From Telmatactis stephensoni (lineage: Eukaryota; Cnidaria; Anthozoa; Actiniaria; Isophelliidae): a stretch of 64,000 bases of DNA. Position 1 is the first letter of the stretch, and every line of letters starts with the position of its first letter. The stretch covers positions 274,397 to 338,396 of the forward strand of contig JALIZF010001469.1 in assembly GCA_029948255.1 (NCBI GenBank), written 5' to 3'. This document shows, piece after piece, positions 22,613 to 34,199 of the stretch. Made by a program: the position numbers and the translations under genes. The notes beneath the pieces were generated by a model that had not been told where the DNA came from, searched no databases, and was given only the letters and a program-made list of their open reading frames with translations.

Positions 22613-23395
22613 CCTAGTAAGCGACAACTGGTCTGGAAAGGACCACTGACTTTTACCCTTTATATTGCAGTAACTTCCCGAGTTCGTGAAGTCATACAAA
22701 ATGTAAAATGAACTGAGGAACAAGGTTTTGTCTGAATTTAGAATATCGCCGTCTTTTCTGTCCGAGGCATACTCGAACGAAATTCGATTCCTTTTTCTAT
22801 GTGGTATATTGATTGAAAGGTCTAAACATTCAAGCGTTAGTCAAAACAGCACAAAAGCTGAACCATTTACCACAGGAATCCCGCAACTTTTTGCTCGTGC
22901 GTGGGCTAGGCCGTAGACGTCTTTTCTTTCTATGAGACAATCTTGCATTAATTTTCTCCATCAATTTTCCTTTCCTTTTTTGGTATACATTTAGCTACGA
23001 TAAACTTCTTTTATCCAAATAGAATATCAGAAGACATACAAAACATCTGCGAAAAGCAACACTGCATGAGACACTAATAGCTACTGTTTGCTTATAACAT
23101 CGCAGTATTTGATGGTTCCGATAGAAGATTTTGTTTCTATTTTGCTAAAACACAGGCTAATGGATGAGCTACGGTTGCAACTTCGACCGCTAATGAAGAA
23201 AAGATATATATAGCAATTTTATGTCCGGCTGGATCGTTAGGCACTAAGTGAAGGCTTTCAAATGGCCCGCTCTGACTTCATAACTGAGCCACTAAGGTTA
23301 TCCAATTAACAAGTGGGCAGTCGTGTCGTCTAAAATAGAATTGACTTTAAGTTATTTTGGCTTAAAATAATCAGATATTTAATTTTCTTCCTTCC
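22613..23395. other. gene-free stretch, nothing recognised
   Basis: Short frames only, none with a recognisable domain. Confidence 0.35.
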
Positions 23396-23580
23396 TTTTC
23401 CTTTCTGTATGTTGAGTATCTAACTTTCTGTCCTGCTTACTTCGATCCTTTCATTTGTTCCTTTTTTCTCTTTCTTTCTTTCTTTCTTTCCTTCCTTCCT
23501 TCCTTCCTTCCTTTTCTCTTTCTTTCTTTCTTTTTCTTCTTCTTTTCTTTATTGAGTAGATGGATGGATGGATGGATGGA
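23396..23580 (+). repeat. (CTTT)n/(CTTC)n and GGAT microsatellites
   Basis: Pyrimidine runs of CTTT, CTTC and TTCT units (about 23461-23550) are followed by five GGAT units (about 23560-23580). Confidence 0.85.
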
Positions 23581-25110
23581 CCTAACTAAGTGGCGGCGTT
23601 TCTTGCACAGATACAAAGTAATCAAGTCTTTCAAAGCCCCCTGTAAATCCCCTTAGTCTTTTTTTCCTCGCAATTAAATTAAACCCAAACATTTTAAATG
23701 TTTGATAAAATCATATCATATGTCTTTTCAATTTTAGTGTTGTTTCTGTTGAATGAAATTGCTTTCTTTCCGTTCCTTGTGGGGGAGAAAACATCCGTAC
23801 ATAGAAAGGAAATGATTTTTTTTGAAAAAAAAATTGTTGTTGCTCAAATACTACAAAAAAGCTCTCCCGCTAAGTCTTTGAAAATATCATCTATAAATTG
23901 CATAATATAGCTGTTGTATATATTTCCTTGATTCTGTCTAAATATAAGTAATATTTCTTCTAAATGGTATCCATATATTATTATAATTTTGCATGAGATG
24001 CCTTTTTTGAAATGGGGCTTGGTGGGAGGGAGGTAGGATGACTCCTCTGACTTTACGAGGAGGGGGAAAGAATTAGAGATATCCTACAAAATAGATCCTT
24101 ATAAAAATTGTTGCAGATAAAAGGTCTAAAATTTGCTGGTCTAAATTTTCATTGTTCAAGTTTCCCAATATACAATCCCTATTTGAGGAATAAGATTCTG
24201 CTTTGTTCGAGTGAACATTATTTCCTCAAGCCCTTTGGTCAAAAGTCAATACGATAGCTCCTTCAGCGGGTCAAGTAAATCGACGCAAAATACACAAGCG
24301 TAGCACAGTTTGTTTTAAATGTTTTTTATCGCAGTTGTATTGATGAAGTGTTCGTTCAAAACAATCCAACACAATTACTTTATCCATACGGCATAATAAC
24401 ACTTGACATTGGAGCTGAAACTTACAAATTACCTGTCGAGTTAATTCGAAATCAGTTAGAATCAATATATGATTAAGAGTTCTTTCATGTTGATTTCCCT
24501 TGGCGCATGTTGGCAGTCCTTGGCAATTATTTTAGATAAAACAAAGTTGCAATCAATCTGTTTTCGTGCGTGCAGTATTTCAAACAACATCTTGCTACTT
24601 CCTAATATAATCACATCTGGGAATCTTCATTTTATTTCAATCGCCTTTTGGAGTTAATTCCGGAATTAGCTTGGATTTGCGGGGACAAGCAATGTTTGAA
24701 GGAAAGATAACGACAAAGCTGTGCGTTGCATAGTAAGTACAACAGCCTGTTTGAGTCATCATCTCAGCTACACGGAACCACGTACGGACAAAAAACGTAC
24801 GGACGTAAAGGGACCAGCGACTTCAAGTAGGTCAGAGTTTTCATTATTAATTCGTAGACGTCAAATTCTTTAATTTATTGGCGACTATATTCTGCAACAA
24901 ATATCATTAGAAGATGGCGGTTATCACTCAAAAATTAGATTCTTTTTGACATACATTTCACTAGAAGTCAAATAAGTGAACCCTCGTCCGATCTCAGCTA
25001 GGCTTGTTTGAAATAAAAAGAGTTGAACGTAACTGTGTTTCGGCATGTCACCTTATTGACTGGGAAATCGACTGCGTCATTCCACTTGTAAATCCAGATT
25101 TAACAAAGAC
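23581..25110. other. gene-free stretch, nothing recognised
   Basis: Only short AT-rich frames (for example 23698-23910, 24271-24465 minus, 24469-24657). None shows a motif. Confidence 0.35.
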
Positions 25111-25129
25111 CTCTTGTATTGCTATATTC

Positions 25130-25370
25130 ATGCACGCATTCACTCACTCGTTCATTCATTTATTCATTCATTCTTTCGTTGGTCCGTCCGTCCGTCCGCT
25201 GGTTCATTCGCTCATTCATCCAATTTTTTCATTTCAAAAAGAAGAAACAAACAAACAAAAAACAAAAACAAAAACAAAAACAAAAAAGGAAAGAAAAAAA
25301 AACAACAACAACAAAATGGGAGAAGAGAGAGAGAAAAAAAAAAAAGATAAAAAAAGACAAGAAAAAGAAA
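25130..25370 (+). repeat. cluster of ATTC, GTCC, AAACA and AAAG microsatellites
   Basis: Neighbouring short arrays: TCATTCATT (25136-25235, with TCCGTCCGTCCG at 25183-25198), CAAAAA/ACAAAC (25245-25310) and AAAAAG/AGAGAG (25315-25370). Overlapping frames are low-complexity shadows. Confidence 0.85.
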
Positions 25371-25569
25371 ACAATCCAACAACCTTGCTGAATTTGGAAC
25401 CCAGAACTCTTGATGCAGGCTCAGCGCAGTGTCAAAGTAGCGACGGTGGCCAAGTAATTCCAAAACAATGCACTAGCTACGTACGATAGGCCTCCGGAAG
25501 TATGTCTCGGGAGTATGGTCCATTTTTGCATAAAATTACCAAAATGGGGCGGTTTCCATTCCCCTTTAT

Positions 25570-25576
25570 TTTTTCT

Positions 25577-25631
<55 letters not shown>

Positions 25632-25745
25632 CTCTTTCTTTCTTTCTTTCTTTCTTTCTTTTTTCTTTCTTTCTTTCTTTCTTTTTTTCTTTCTTTTTAT
25701 TTCCGATTTCCCTTTTTTCTCTGAAGTTTGTTTACCACTTTTTTT
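25570..25745 (+). repeat. (TTTC)n microsatellite
   Basis: About 30 TTTC units with few interruptions (25577-25690), fading into T-rich sequence. Confidence 0.95.
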
Positions 25746-25855
25746 TCTTTTTTCAGTCTTGTGTTATAGTATACATGCCTTCAAAAGACAATTTTTTTAA
25801 TTTCCTGCAGGTCAAAATAGTATTCAAGAAAGTTCGTCCGTAATCTAACAGACCT

Positions 25856-25973
25856 GGGGCCCGTTTCTCTAAAGACCCGATAACTTTACGGACCCGTTAA
25901 CCTAAATAAATCGAATCGAATAAGTTAACGGGTCGATCCGTAAAGTTATCGGGTCTTTTGAGAAACGGGCCCC
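25856..25973. mobile_element. near-perfect 118-bp palindrome (MITE)
   Basis: The left arm (starting GGGGCCCGTTTCTC, about 46 bases) pairs almost perfectly with the right arm (ending GAGAAACGGGCCCC) around an AT-rich loop of about 20 bases. Arms include ACCCGATAACTTTACGGACC and its complement, with a small indel. Near-identity of the arms suggests a recent insertion or arm homogenisation. No target duplication was found. Confidence 0.9.
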
Positions 25974-28900
25974 TGAACTAAGCTATATTGTGTTTTGTGA
26001 AGTAAAAAGTCGCGACAATATATAATGTAATTCTTTTGGAGGGGGTGTATATATTGGAAATCAGAAATCGTCTAGAGGATTCGCACGCGCTCATCTGATT
26101 TCGGACAGTGAAACACCACCAAGAAGAAGAAAGCTTAAAACCACCCCTGCAAGTCACGTGCTTTGTATACCAGTGTATAAACTTATATATGCACAATCAC
26201 GAGGAATTTCTCCAAGAACTACTGGAATGTTTTGGTGGCGACAATTTTTTTTAGCGACGATTTACCAGTAGTGCTGAACTTTTTTTTCAGATAAAGGCCA
26301 CCTTAGCTATAGGCCGTTGTGTTATGAGATATGTGTACTGTCTTGTCAATCAAGAAAACCTGGAAACCAACAGTCGTGCTTGTTTCCGCTTCCGGAATTT
26401 TGGCTCGCTCTAGGGGACTCCAAAAATTAAAAAGAAAATCGTAGTGAAATGGACTTCTCGTATATTAGGCCTAATAAGCTGTTGTCCTAAAAAGCATTGG
26501 GCTTTATATTTTTGACAAAATTAGCAAAGGCAACTACCTTACTGACAAAAACTGAGCACTTGCTAATTCACCTATGTAGCAAATATCCCTATTCCATATT
26601 TCGTTTTCACTAATGACACATAATAAAAACATTGCAAGAAAATAGTTGCGAGTATTTAATCCTCAATATATGGGGTCATCAAGTAATGAAACGACTGGCG
26701 CACTCAATTAATGACTCTCTACTAATGAAAATATTTACTTAAGTTCATAGTATTCGTTAAGCTATTTTTGAAGCAAATTTCTGTGTGATTCTAATCGAAT
26801 GGAGCGGCGCTTTGAAAATAATATGACGGCTCTTCTACGTCAGTATTCACTGCTCAAAATCTGCCAAACTCAGTTGTAACTTTTTTATATATTAAAAACG
26901 TAGAGACTTTCCAGTAAAAATTATGCGAAACACTTTTTTATCAAAACAGGTTGCCGGGCACCTATAGTGCGGAAAAATTTCCAACTAGAATCCCTCTCCA
27001 AATCCTATTTTACGATTTACTGCTCAAAATCTGTCCGTGATTTAAATGCCATTAAGTTTATGTTCTTCGTTAATTAAGAAAGAGCTATGATCAATAAATG
27101 ATGAAGGATACTTCAACTGAGAGAATGTATTACGTAATAGCATTCGATTTTCAAAAGGCGGATGAATGTTTTGGAGGCGAAAGTGTTATATAACTGAACA
27201 CTAATGTATAAGTGTTCAGCTCTCTGGAAAGCGTATTTCTAGCTCTGGAAGCAAGGATACGTCGCTTTTTTTTATCCACAACGACTGTCGACTGAGACCG
27301 TAATCTCGAGTTGTCCGAGTTCACCGAACACACTGACAAGGAGACCGACAAGAAGTATGGGAACATACAATAATTCACTCGCTTTCGTTTCGTCTTTGGT
27401 GTTGTCAGCTGCTCCAGAAAAGAACTGGAAACATAGGGCTACGGTAAGTGGAACGACACAAGCAATATCTGAATTGTCGAGTTTATTTAATTTTAAAGGC
27501 TTTGCACGGCTTAGTAGATTAAGCCCGGGAGTAAGCGTGATACCTTTTCATCAGTTATCTATTTAGATTACAGATATTTAAAAAAATCACTGGGAAAAAT
27601 CTCAAAACTGTACTTTTACATACAATACAATTCACGGGACACGACCTTTTGATAAGAAGTCATACTCAGTGCCAGATAAAAAGAACAACAATTGAAAAAA
27701 TCAAAAAAATATAATAAAAAATATAAAACAAAAACAATTTACGAACAACTAACAATGACAATTAATAATATTTGATAACATTCTGTGTAATAATTGTCTT
27801 ATTTTTTGAACAAATCAAAATGTCCCCAAAGCAATTTTTTTTCGAGTTCCTTGAACAGAAATATTCCTCATTCCTGACTATCAACAGAAGGTCGTAAAGC
27901 ACTGCCGGTTGATGCATTGGCCAACCCGGCCCCTGGTCACTGCTATTGTCCAGATATCGCTTTCAATGGTATCTGGAATCTAAACACATTGGTTCAAGTT
28001 CTATATTAGTTAAAAGGGCAGAAATGATCTAATATGAGGGAAAATGAGCCATGTTTAGCTGATCGATTTGTAATAACTAATTGCCTCTTTAATTCTGTGC
28101 GTCAAATCCGATGAAATATTAACCTTGCTTTTCCGAGCTGTCGAAAGCCATCACACTGCAGTGACAGATCAGGAATGACAACGAAAGGATTACAGGCAAC
28201 AGTGTGTCATCGTTCTGTTTAGGAAAGAAGTATCTATTGGCTGGTTTCCTTGTATTTTTACCTATCTTCCATATGCAAAAATGTTACTAGAAAGTACAAG
28301 AAAGGATGTTGTTAGCATATAATCGAGATTGAGCATCTAAGTACAACAGAAGTAGCGAATAAGACCAGTTTAGGTAAGTAATGGATTTCACTGATGTCGA
28401 CACGATTCTATACTCTTTTTAGCGAGTAGTTCCGCCAATATCAATGAGTTATCAGGAATATCAAAACCAATGAGTAAAAAGTATACAATATTATATTTGT
28501 AACATTATTACTTTACATTATTATATTTGAAAAATATGCTTCCGTGCGATAAGTGAGCTTCAATATTGTAAGACAATTTAACATCGATTTGATTCACAGC
28601 AACTCAATTTTGCATATATTTCATGTAAAATTTTCTGATTTGATAAATGTCATTTGTGTTTATTAGTTTTTCTTAATATTTCGATCTTTTTTTCCTGATT
28701 TCTAAATGTTTAGAATTGCTCACTTGTTCGCTATCAAGCACATTAACCTTAACAAGAAGATTTCTAGTGATAGAATAACAGACATTGAAGAAATTCAGAA
28801 GGGTATTTCATTCCCCAAAACTTCGTTTGCTCAAAATCCATTTGTGCTAATCATTCCGAGACAGTTCTTACGCAAATGGCAGTGTTAATTCTCTCACTAT

Positions 28901-29820
28901 ATTGTCACTTCGTTGACACACTACAAAGTTCATGTTAGCTCGCATTCATGTTTACATGTCAAACTGTATGAACTAAAAGCACATTGATTGGTTCAAGTTT
29001 TCACAAAGATTTGTTCCTGATTGTCAAATGTAATTACAAGCCAAAAAAAACTTTAAGACAGGCCTACGATAAATAGGGATTATCATGCCTAGGCCTGATT
29101 GAGCATATTTGTTCATTTTTACCTACTATTTCCGAATTAATTAATAACTTGTATTGATTTTCTATCAATGTGACGGCGATAAAAATAACGAAAACACGAG
29201 GCCAACGAGCAACAACACATTGTCAAAATATATCACTTGAGTTGGCTCGTGCATATAGCTGCGTGATTCCTTTCGATAACAAAAAATATTTTCAATATTT
29301 TCAATATTTTAGATTCTAACAGTTTCAAATGACTGTAAGTATTTCGAAACAAAGGAACAAATTCGTCACGAATCCGGTAATGACGTGAGCGATTACCATG
29401 GCGATTTCTACGTCAGTATAATGTAATTTCCTTATCAAACCGAAGAATTCAATAATCCTTGGTTCCTAGAATTGTATGCCAGCCGCATTTTTGAGTGTAA
29501 TTTGCAATAAGCATGCTTTTGAAACACAGTGCTGTTGCCAATCGATTTCTACGACATTGATACTGTATAGAGATTAGGCTAGTAGGCTAGCAATATAAAT
29601 TGAAAGAGAGAAGGAAGGCGGAATTCGAGACCATTTCCTCCCCCAACCTCCTTTTTCCAACTTTTTTCTGTTGTGTCTAATATAATATAGTCTTATCATC
29701 GTCGCTTCCCTCGTGTTTATGAGCCCCAAAAAAATGATTTAGTAAAACTGGTGTAAGCCTGTTTGAACACAAGATGCTATTGACCAGAGGTCAAGAAGAA
29801 CTCCAAGATAATTTGCTTCT

Positions 29821-29825
<5 letters not shown>
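25974..29825. other. gene-free stretch with one candidate exon
   Basis: About 3.8 kb without a convincing gene apart from the weak exon candidate at 27357-27443. A frame at 28706-28888 starts with ATG but shows no motif. Confidence 0.35.
27357..27443 (+). CDS. candidate first coding exon (weak)
   Basis: A 29-codon frame starts with ATG and ends exactly at a strong splice donor (ACG|GTAAGTG, GT at 27444). The peptide starts MGTYNNSLAFVSSLVLSAAP, whose hydrophobic stretch and small residues could be a signal peptide. A possible downstream exon follows the acceptor-like CTATCAACAG near 27880-27889, but no family could be recognised and phases are ambiguous. It may be a real secreted-protein exon or chance. 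Confidence 0.22.

Positions 29826-29895
<70 letters not shown>
29826..29895 (+). repeat. (GA)n dinucleotide microsatellite
   Basis: About 34 uninterrupted GA units. Confidence 0.97.
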
Positions 29896-29898
<3 letters not shown>

Positions 29899-30477
29899 AA
29901 AAAAATTAAGAAGGCGTGTCAACCACTTGATCTTTAAGGGACTTGGATTATATATTTGTTCCAGCTGATATCATCTCTGGTCCACCAAGATACAGTGGGA
30001 TAACTTGATAGTCTAAGACTTGTTGATTGAATACCAGATGCGAATATTCAATATTGGTATCATCTTAAATTAAATCAGAGACTGTTTTACGACAGCGGAG
30101 GAAATTCCTTTTCTTGATCCGATAAAAATATGTAGAACAACACCAAAGCCATATGTTAGGAAAAATTTTCCCTTTAGTCCATATGAGGTTTTCTCCGCCG
30201 GGGAGGGGTCCGGTTAGGACTGTAAACAGACTACTATGAGTGCAAAAAATAGGTTGTTTGTAAAATAGTTCACGTGTCTAACATGAAAATAAGTGCGTTT
30301 AATAGAGGTGTCATTTAATGCCAGTGGTTGCTATCGCAGACTATTATCGAATTACTTTATATTCAATTGTATTTAACCATCATTTTGCACTAAACTGCCA
30401 AAAATACATCTATTTCTGAAAGATTGTCGGATGAGAGGCCTCAAGCTCACGCGACCAACGGAAGTGAGATGGTAATT

Positions 30478-30590
30478 TCTTTCTTTCTCTCTTTATTTTT
30501 TTCTTTCTTTCTCTCTCTCTTTCTTTTTTCTTTCATTCACTCTTTCTTTCTTCTCTCTTTCAGTTTCTCTTTCTTTTCCTTTTTTTAGTT
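30478..30590 (+). repeat. interrupted (CTTT)n/(CTCT)n tract
   Basis: Pyrimidine-only run mixing CTTT, CTCT and TTTT units with a few A interruptions. Confidence 0.8.
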
Positions 30591-32741
30591 TTCTATAATC
30601 TGGAAAGTGAAAGGCTCATAATGGCGGAGCATGCGTTGTCGAGTTGATACTCACGTGGTTTTTATTGTTTCAGTTTAGTCATGTCTGCTCATAATTCCTA
30701 GGACTTGTGACATTTTTTTCCAACAACGTTTTGAAATAAGTGCATGGTAAGATTTGTATTACAGATGCAAAAGGTAAGCTCATCCCGTTTTGAGTTGATT
30801 TTAGTAGACATATATTGAGCGAGCATCAGCTAGGGTACCTAAATTTTCCTTTATTTTCGTCTAAATTCTCATTACATATTTTCATTTAAAACAATTAGAC
30901 CTGTATTCAGCGGCCCTTGCTATAAAGTTAACACAAAATTAAGTAAAAAAAACTGTATTAGCGGACACTAAAGTGGTGTTTAGAATATCGAAATAACGAG
31001 CTGCATCGATATATGGATATGACATGATGACAAGAAATCTGTAACACCGTATAAATTAAAGATACCGTGCAAACAGAATGTGAAATCACTCACATACTGA
31101 CAGTATAAACCTTAGCCCTAATTCTACTAATTTTTGTATCGAAATATCGGAGAATAATGGACATTTTACAGCTAATAAAACAGTGTTTCACATGTGCCCG
31201 CCGAGCTTTGGTAATGAGGAAAAAATAAAGACGATGCTTCGAAGGAGATTTAAAAGACCATATTTTACGTCAGTAGTTTGTAATAGTCATCATTTGGCTA
31301 ATTGACACGAGGCCAGGCCAACGGTGCGTCCATTTTCCCCCCTCTCTCCATCAGTGTTCGTTTTAAAGGTATTTAAAGCTGCACGGAATGGAAAAAAAGT
31401 CGAAACACTTATAAACTGAGACACACTTGCTTAAAGCTTCTCACCCTAAAACTTATCCGCAAATGAGATTTATATCTTGTTGAGCAAAAACTCACAAACG
31501 TTTTGATATCAATTTGTTGCGTTCATGTGCAACGTTGCATTATCTCGATTCCGTTGAACGCATGATCTCGATGCCCAACAATCAAAAGAATCCGGCGCAA
31601 AAATAAACCCTTAATCTTTGCTAGCTAGGAATAACATGGTCTGGTATGTCTGGCAAAACACTTTGCTTTTAATGGATTTAGACTCGGTAATCTGCCTTGA
31701 AAGCTTTGGTATTCAGTATACATATGAAATGAAATAATTATCCTCGCTTCCTTGTTCCATTAGCCCTGGTATAGACGCCTAAAATTCTTCAAATTATGAG
31801 TAAACAGTTTCTCGTGGTAAACAAGATTACTGTCTACCAAAAACCTCATTTGAAGAGCGCAGGGTCTAATCCCAAATCCTTCTAGCTGGCTTAATTAGTT
31901 CAGTTATCTATATTATTCTTCCAAATTGATGATCCTTTCATTTAAGTTAACAGTGAATTCATTCGCCATACTGTCTATCAAAACAATTATGCTCATTTTA
32001 AAGAAGGCTTTAATTTCAAGCCGTTCCTTGCGGATTAATTTGTGATCTACGAAACGTCAAAAAGCATCTTTTATCATCTTCCCTTTAAGAAAAACATGGC
32101 TATATTGTAAACAGGGAATATTTTCTCAATTAAAGGGACTGGAGCCAGCCTATATTAAAAAGAAAGATCTTGTTAGTTAAATGATAAGATCAAACATTCT
32201 TGATTCGGTCTAGTAAAATGAAGTGGCCAGCAAAAACATCAATTGAGTCTTTGAAAATGTACGCGCGCATACATCTGAATCAGAGCAAAAGGACTATAGA
32301 AACAATCGCTGTCAGTTCAATGATTGTGGAGTTCAATGAATTAATGGCACATCGCCACGAAAAGCCTGCAGCATTTAGAATAACCTAAAACGGAGAAATG
32401 TCACTTTCAAATGTCCATAAAGTGAGCAACGTCTTCATTTTTTCCTTTCGATTCTGATGTGACAGAGATGATAAGTAAGCTGTCTTAATTGCAAGAAAAA
32501 ACACGACATTTCAATCAATAATCTTTAGACTTTGAAAGTCAAACTATCCAAGCAGCTGCAACAGAGCACAATTAAATACGCTTTCAGAAATTTGCAAAGC
32601 AAGATGATCGTCAAATAGCCACTAGAACCCAGGGTAAGAAGTTTAGTTTTAGACTTTTTTGATATATATAGATCCAAAATTCCTCTTAAGGATTTATGCA
32701 CACTCAGCGTACATCTATCGAGTTTTTGGTGCACTTGGTTA
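30591..32741. other. gene-free stretch, nothing recognised
   Basis: No supportable gene or repeat. Short frames (for example 32200-32388) have no motif. Confidence 0.35.
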
Positions 32742-32745
32742 CTAA

Positions 32746-32978
32746 GGCCCAGTCCATACGGCGTATTTTTCATGCACTTGCTGCTGTACATAATTCAGAA
32801 TTAAGTACGGCAAAAATACGACAGGGCCTGTCGTGTTACACGGCAAAGGAACGGCAACTGATTCATACGGCGTACTTTTGTAGTACCGAATCAAATAAAT
32901 GTTCCCGTAGTCCAGTTAGCTTTACATTATGTACGGCAGCAGTTAAGTACATGAAAAATACGCCTTATGGACTGGGCC
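32746..32978. mobile_element. PIF/Harbinger-like MITE, 233 bp, TAA target duplication
   Basis: Inverted ends: GGCCCAGTCCATACGGCG at the left, and the complement of GGCCCAGTCCATAAGGCG at the right, extending through CATG into the GCTG..GTACATAAT part of the arms. TAA flanks both sides (32743-32745 and 32979-32981). A 3-bp TAA/TTA duplication with GGCC-type ends is the usual signature of PIF/Harbinger derivatives. No transposase is present. The frames that cross it on both strands are by-products. Confidence 0.8.
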
Positions 32979-33201
32979 TAAGTGCGAAAAAAGAGCAAGA
33001 GCCACATAAAGTGATAGCCGCAGCGCGCAATAGATCGTGCATCTTTGGTTACGCGAGGCCAAAAATACTAAGAGCAGGTAAACGAACACACAGTGAGAAA
33101 AGTGCCGCGCGTGGCAGTTTCCTCACACAGTTATTATAGTTATTATCGTGCGATTTTTAAACTTTGTGACTCCTAACAGTGTATTTGGTTGTTCACGGTT
33201 A

Positions 33202-33377
33202 AGGCCCTTCCATACAATCAAATTTTATTTGGATTTTTGCCATCGACATAAACACATTTTATATGTCAAATGTATTTGTCACATATGTATTTTTTAATAT
33301 GAAATTTGACCAAATTTTGTCATTCTCACGAGGAAATGGTATTTGTCAAAGAAGATTTGTCATAGAAAGGAAGGGCT
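33202..33377. mobile_element. probable second Harbinger-like MITE
   Basis: The left end AGGCCCTTCC follows TTA (33199-33201) and the right end GGAAGGGCTT precedes TTA (33378-33380). The inside has weakly inverted TTTGTCA/ATATGTATT words. The ends match over about nine bases only, so this call is weaker than the element 220 bases to the left. Confidence 0.5.
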
Positions 33378-34069
33378 TTTAGAATTTGAAATATATAGTT
33401 CTGGTGGAAAGTGCAATTTTAAGATGCATTTTACGAGCTATCTATATAGGCGGATATTTGTTTACATATTTTGCCCATTATATTTCTCTTTCAACCAAAA
33501 AACACCAAATTAACTCTGAATATTGAATTAAAGAGCATGGCCAAATTAGCTTTTTTGGGAAATCTGAGCTTGACACAATCATTAGTTTTTGCGTGATGCG
33601 GTTTTGAAACTCTAAATTTTACAGAGAATGTATGGGCTCATTAGTGCTTTTGTCACCCAGAAATTTGAAAGCAAATTGGAAGCTGATATCGATCTGATAT
33701 CGATCGCATAATATTGCATACAAAGAGCTAAAAAATTCGTAGATTACTTAAATTAAAAAGCTCTTAAACGTTTTGCACTCAGTTTGTAATTTTATTGATT
33801 TTTAACCGTATGCTAATGAAGCAAAATGTAAACACTGACATCAGCAAAGATTATTCTATAAGTGGAACACTCTTAAAACATATACTTTTGTCGACCTTAG
33901 AAACGTATCTGTCTTGTAAAATGTTTAGGGTACAGGAGAAGACGTTCAGTGCAACGTTTTCTTACCTTCAGCTGTCTGAGAGAAGTTCGCGCCCCATGGT
34001 GATTTTCACTCGTGGGAATCCAGCTGTAGTCACAGGAAGCCCAAGCTCGATATTAGAGAATACCCGACG

Positions 34070-34199
34070 TTTGCATATTTATAGTAAATGTATGTAGCGA
34101 CAAATCAGAGATCTACGCCAAAAAAAGACATGATTATATCAAAATTTTGAAAAAGCCAGGATGATTTGTCGCTGCATACTTTTACTATAAATATGCAAA
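34070..34199. mobile_element. foldback element with 38-bp arms
   Basis: The left arm (34070-34107, TTTGCATATTTATAGTAAATG..GTAGCGACAAATCA) pairs with the right arm (34162-34199) with few mismatches, around a 54-base AT-rich loop. Part of a frame at 33795-34097 runs into it and is therefore not trusted. Confidence 0.75.

Noticed and set aside
25502..25843. 113-codon Phe/Leu/Ser-rich frame
   Set aside because: It is a shadow of the TTTC array; not a membrane protein.
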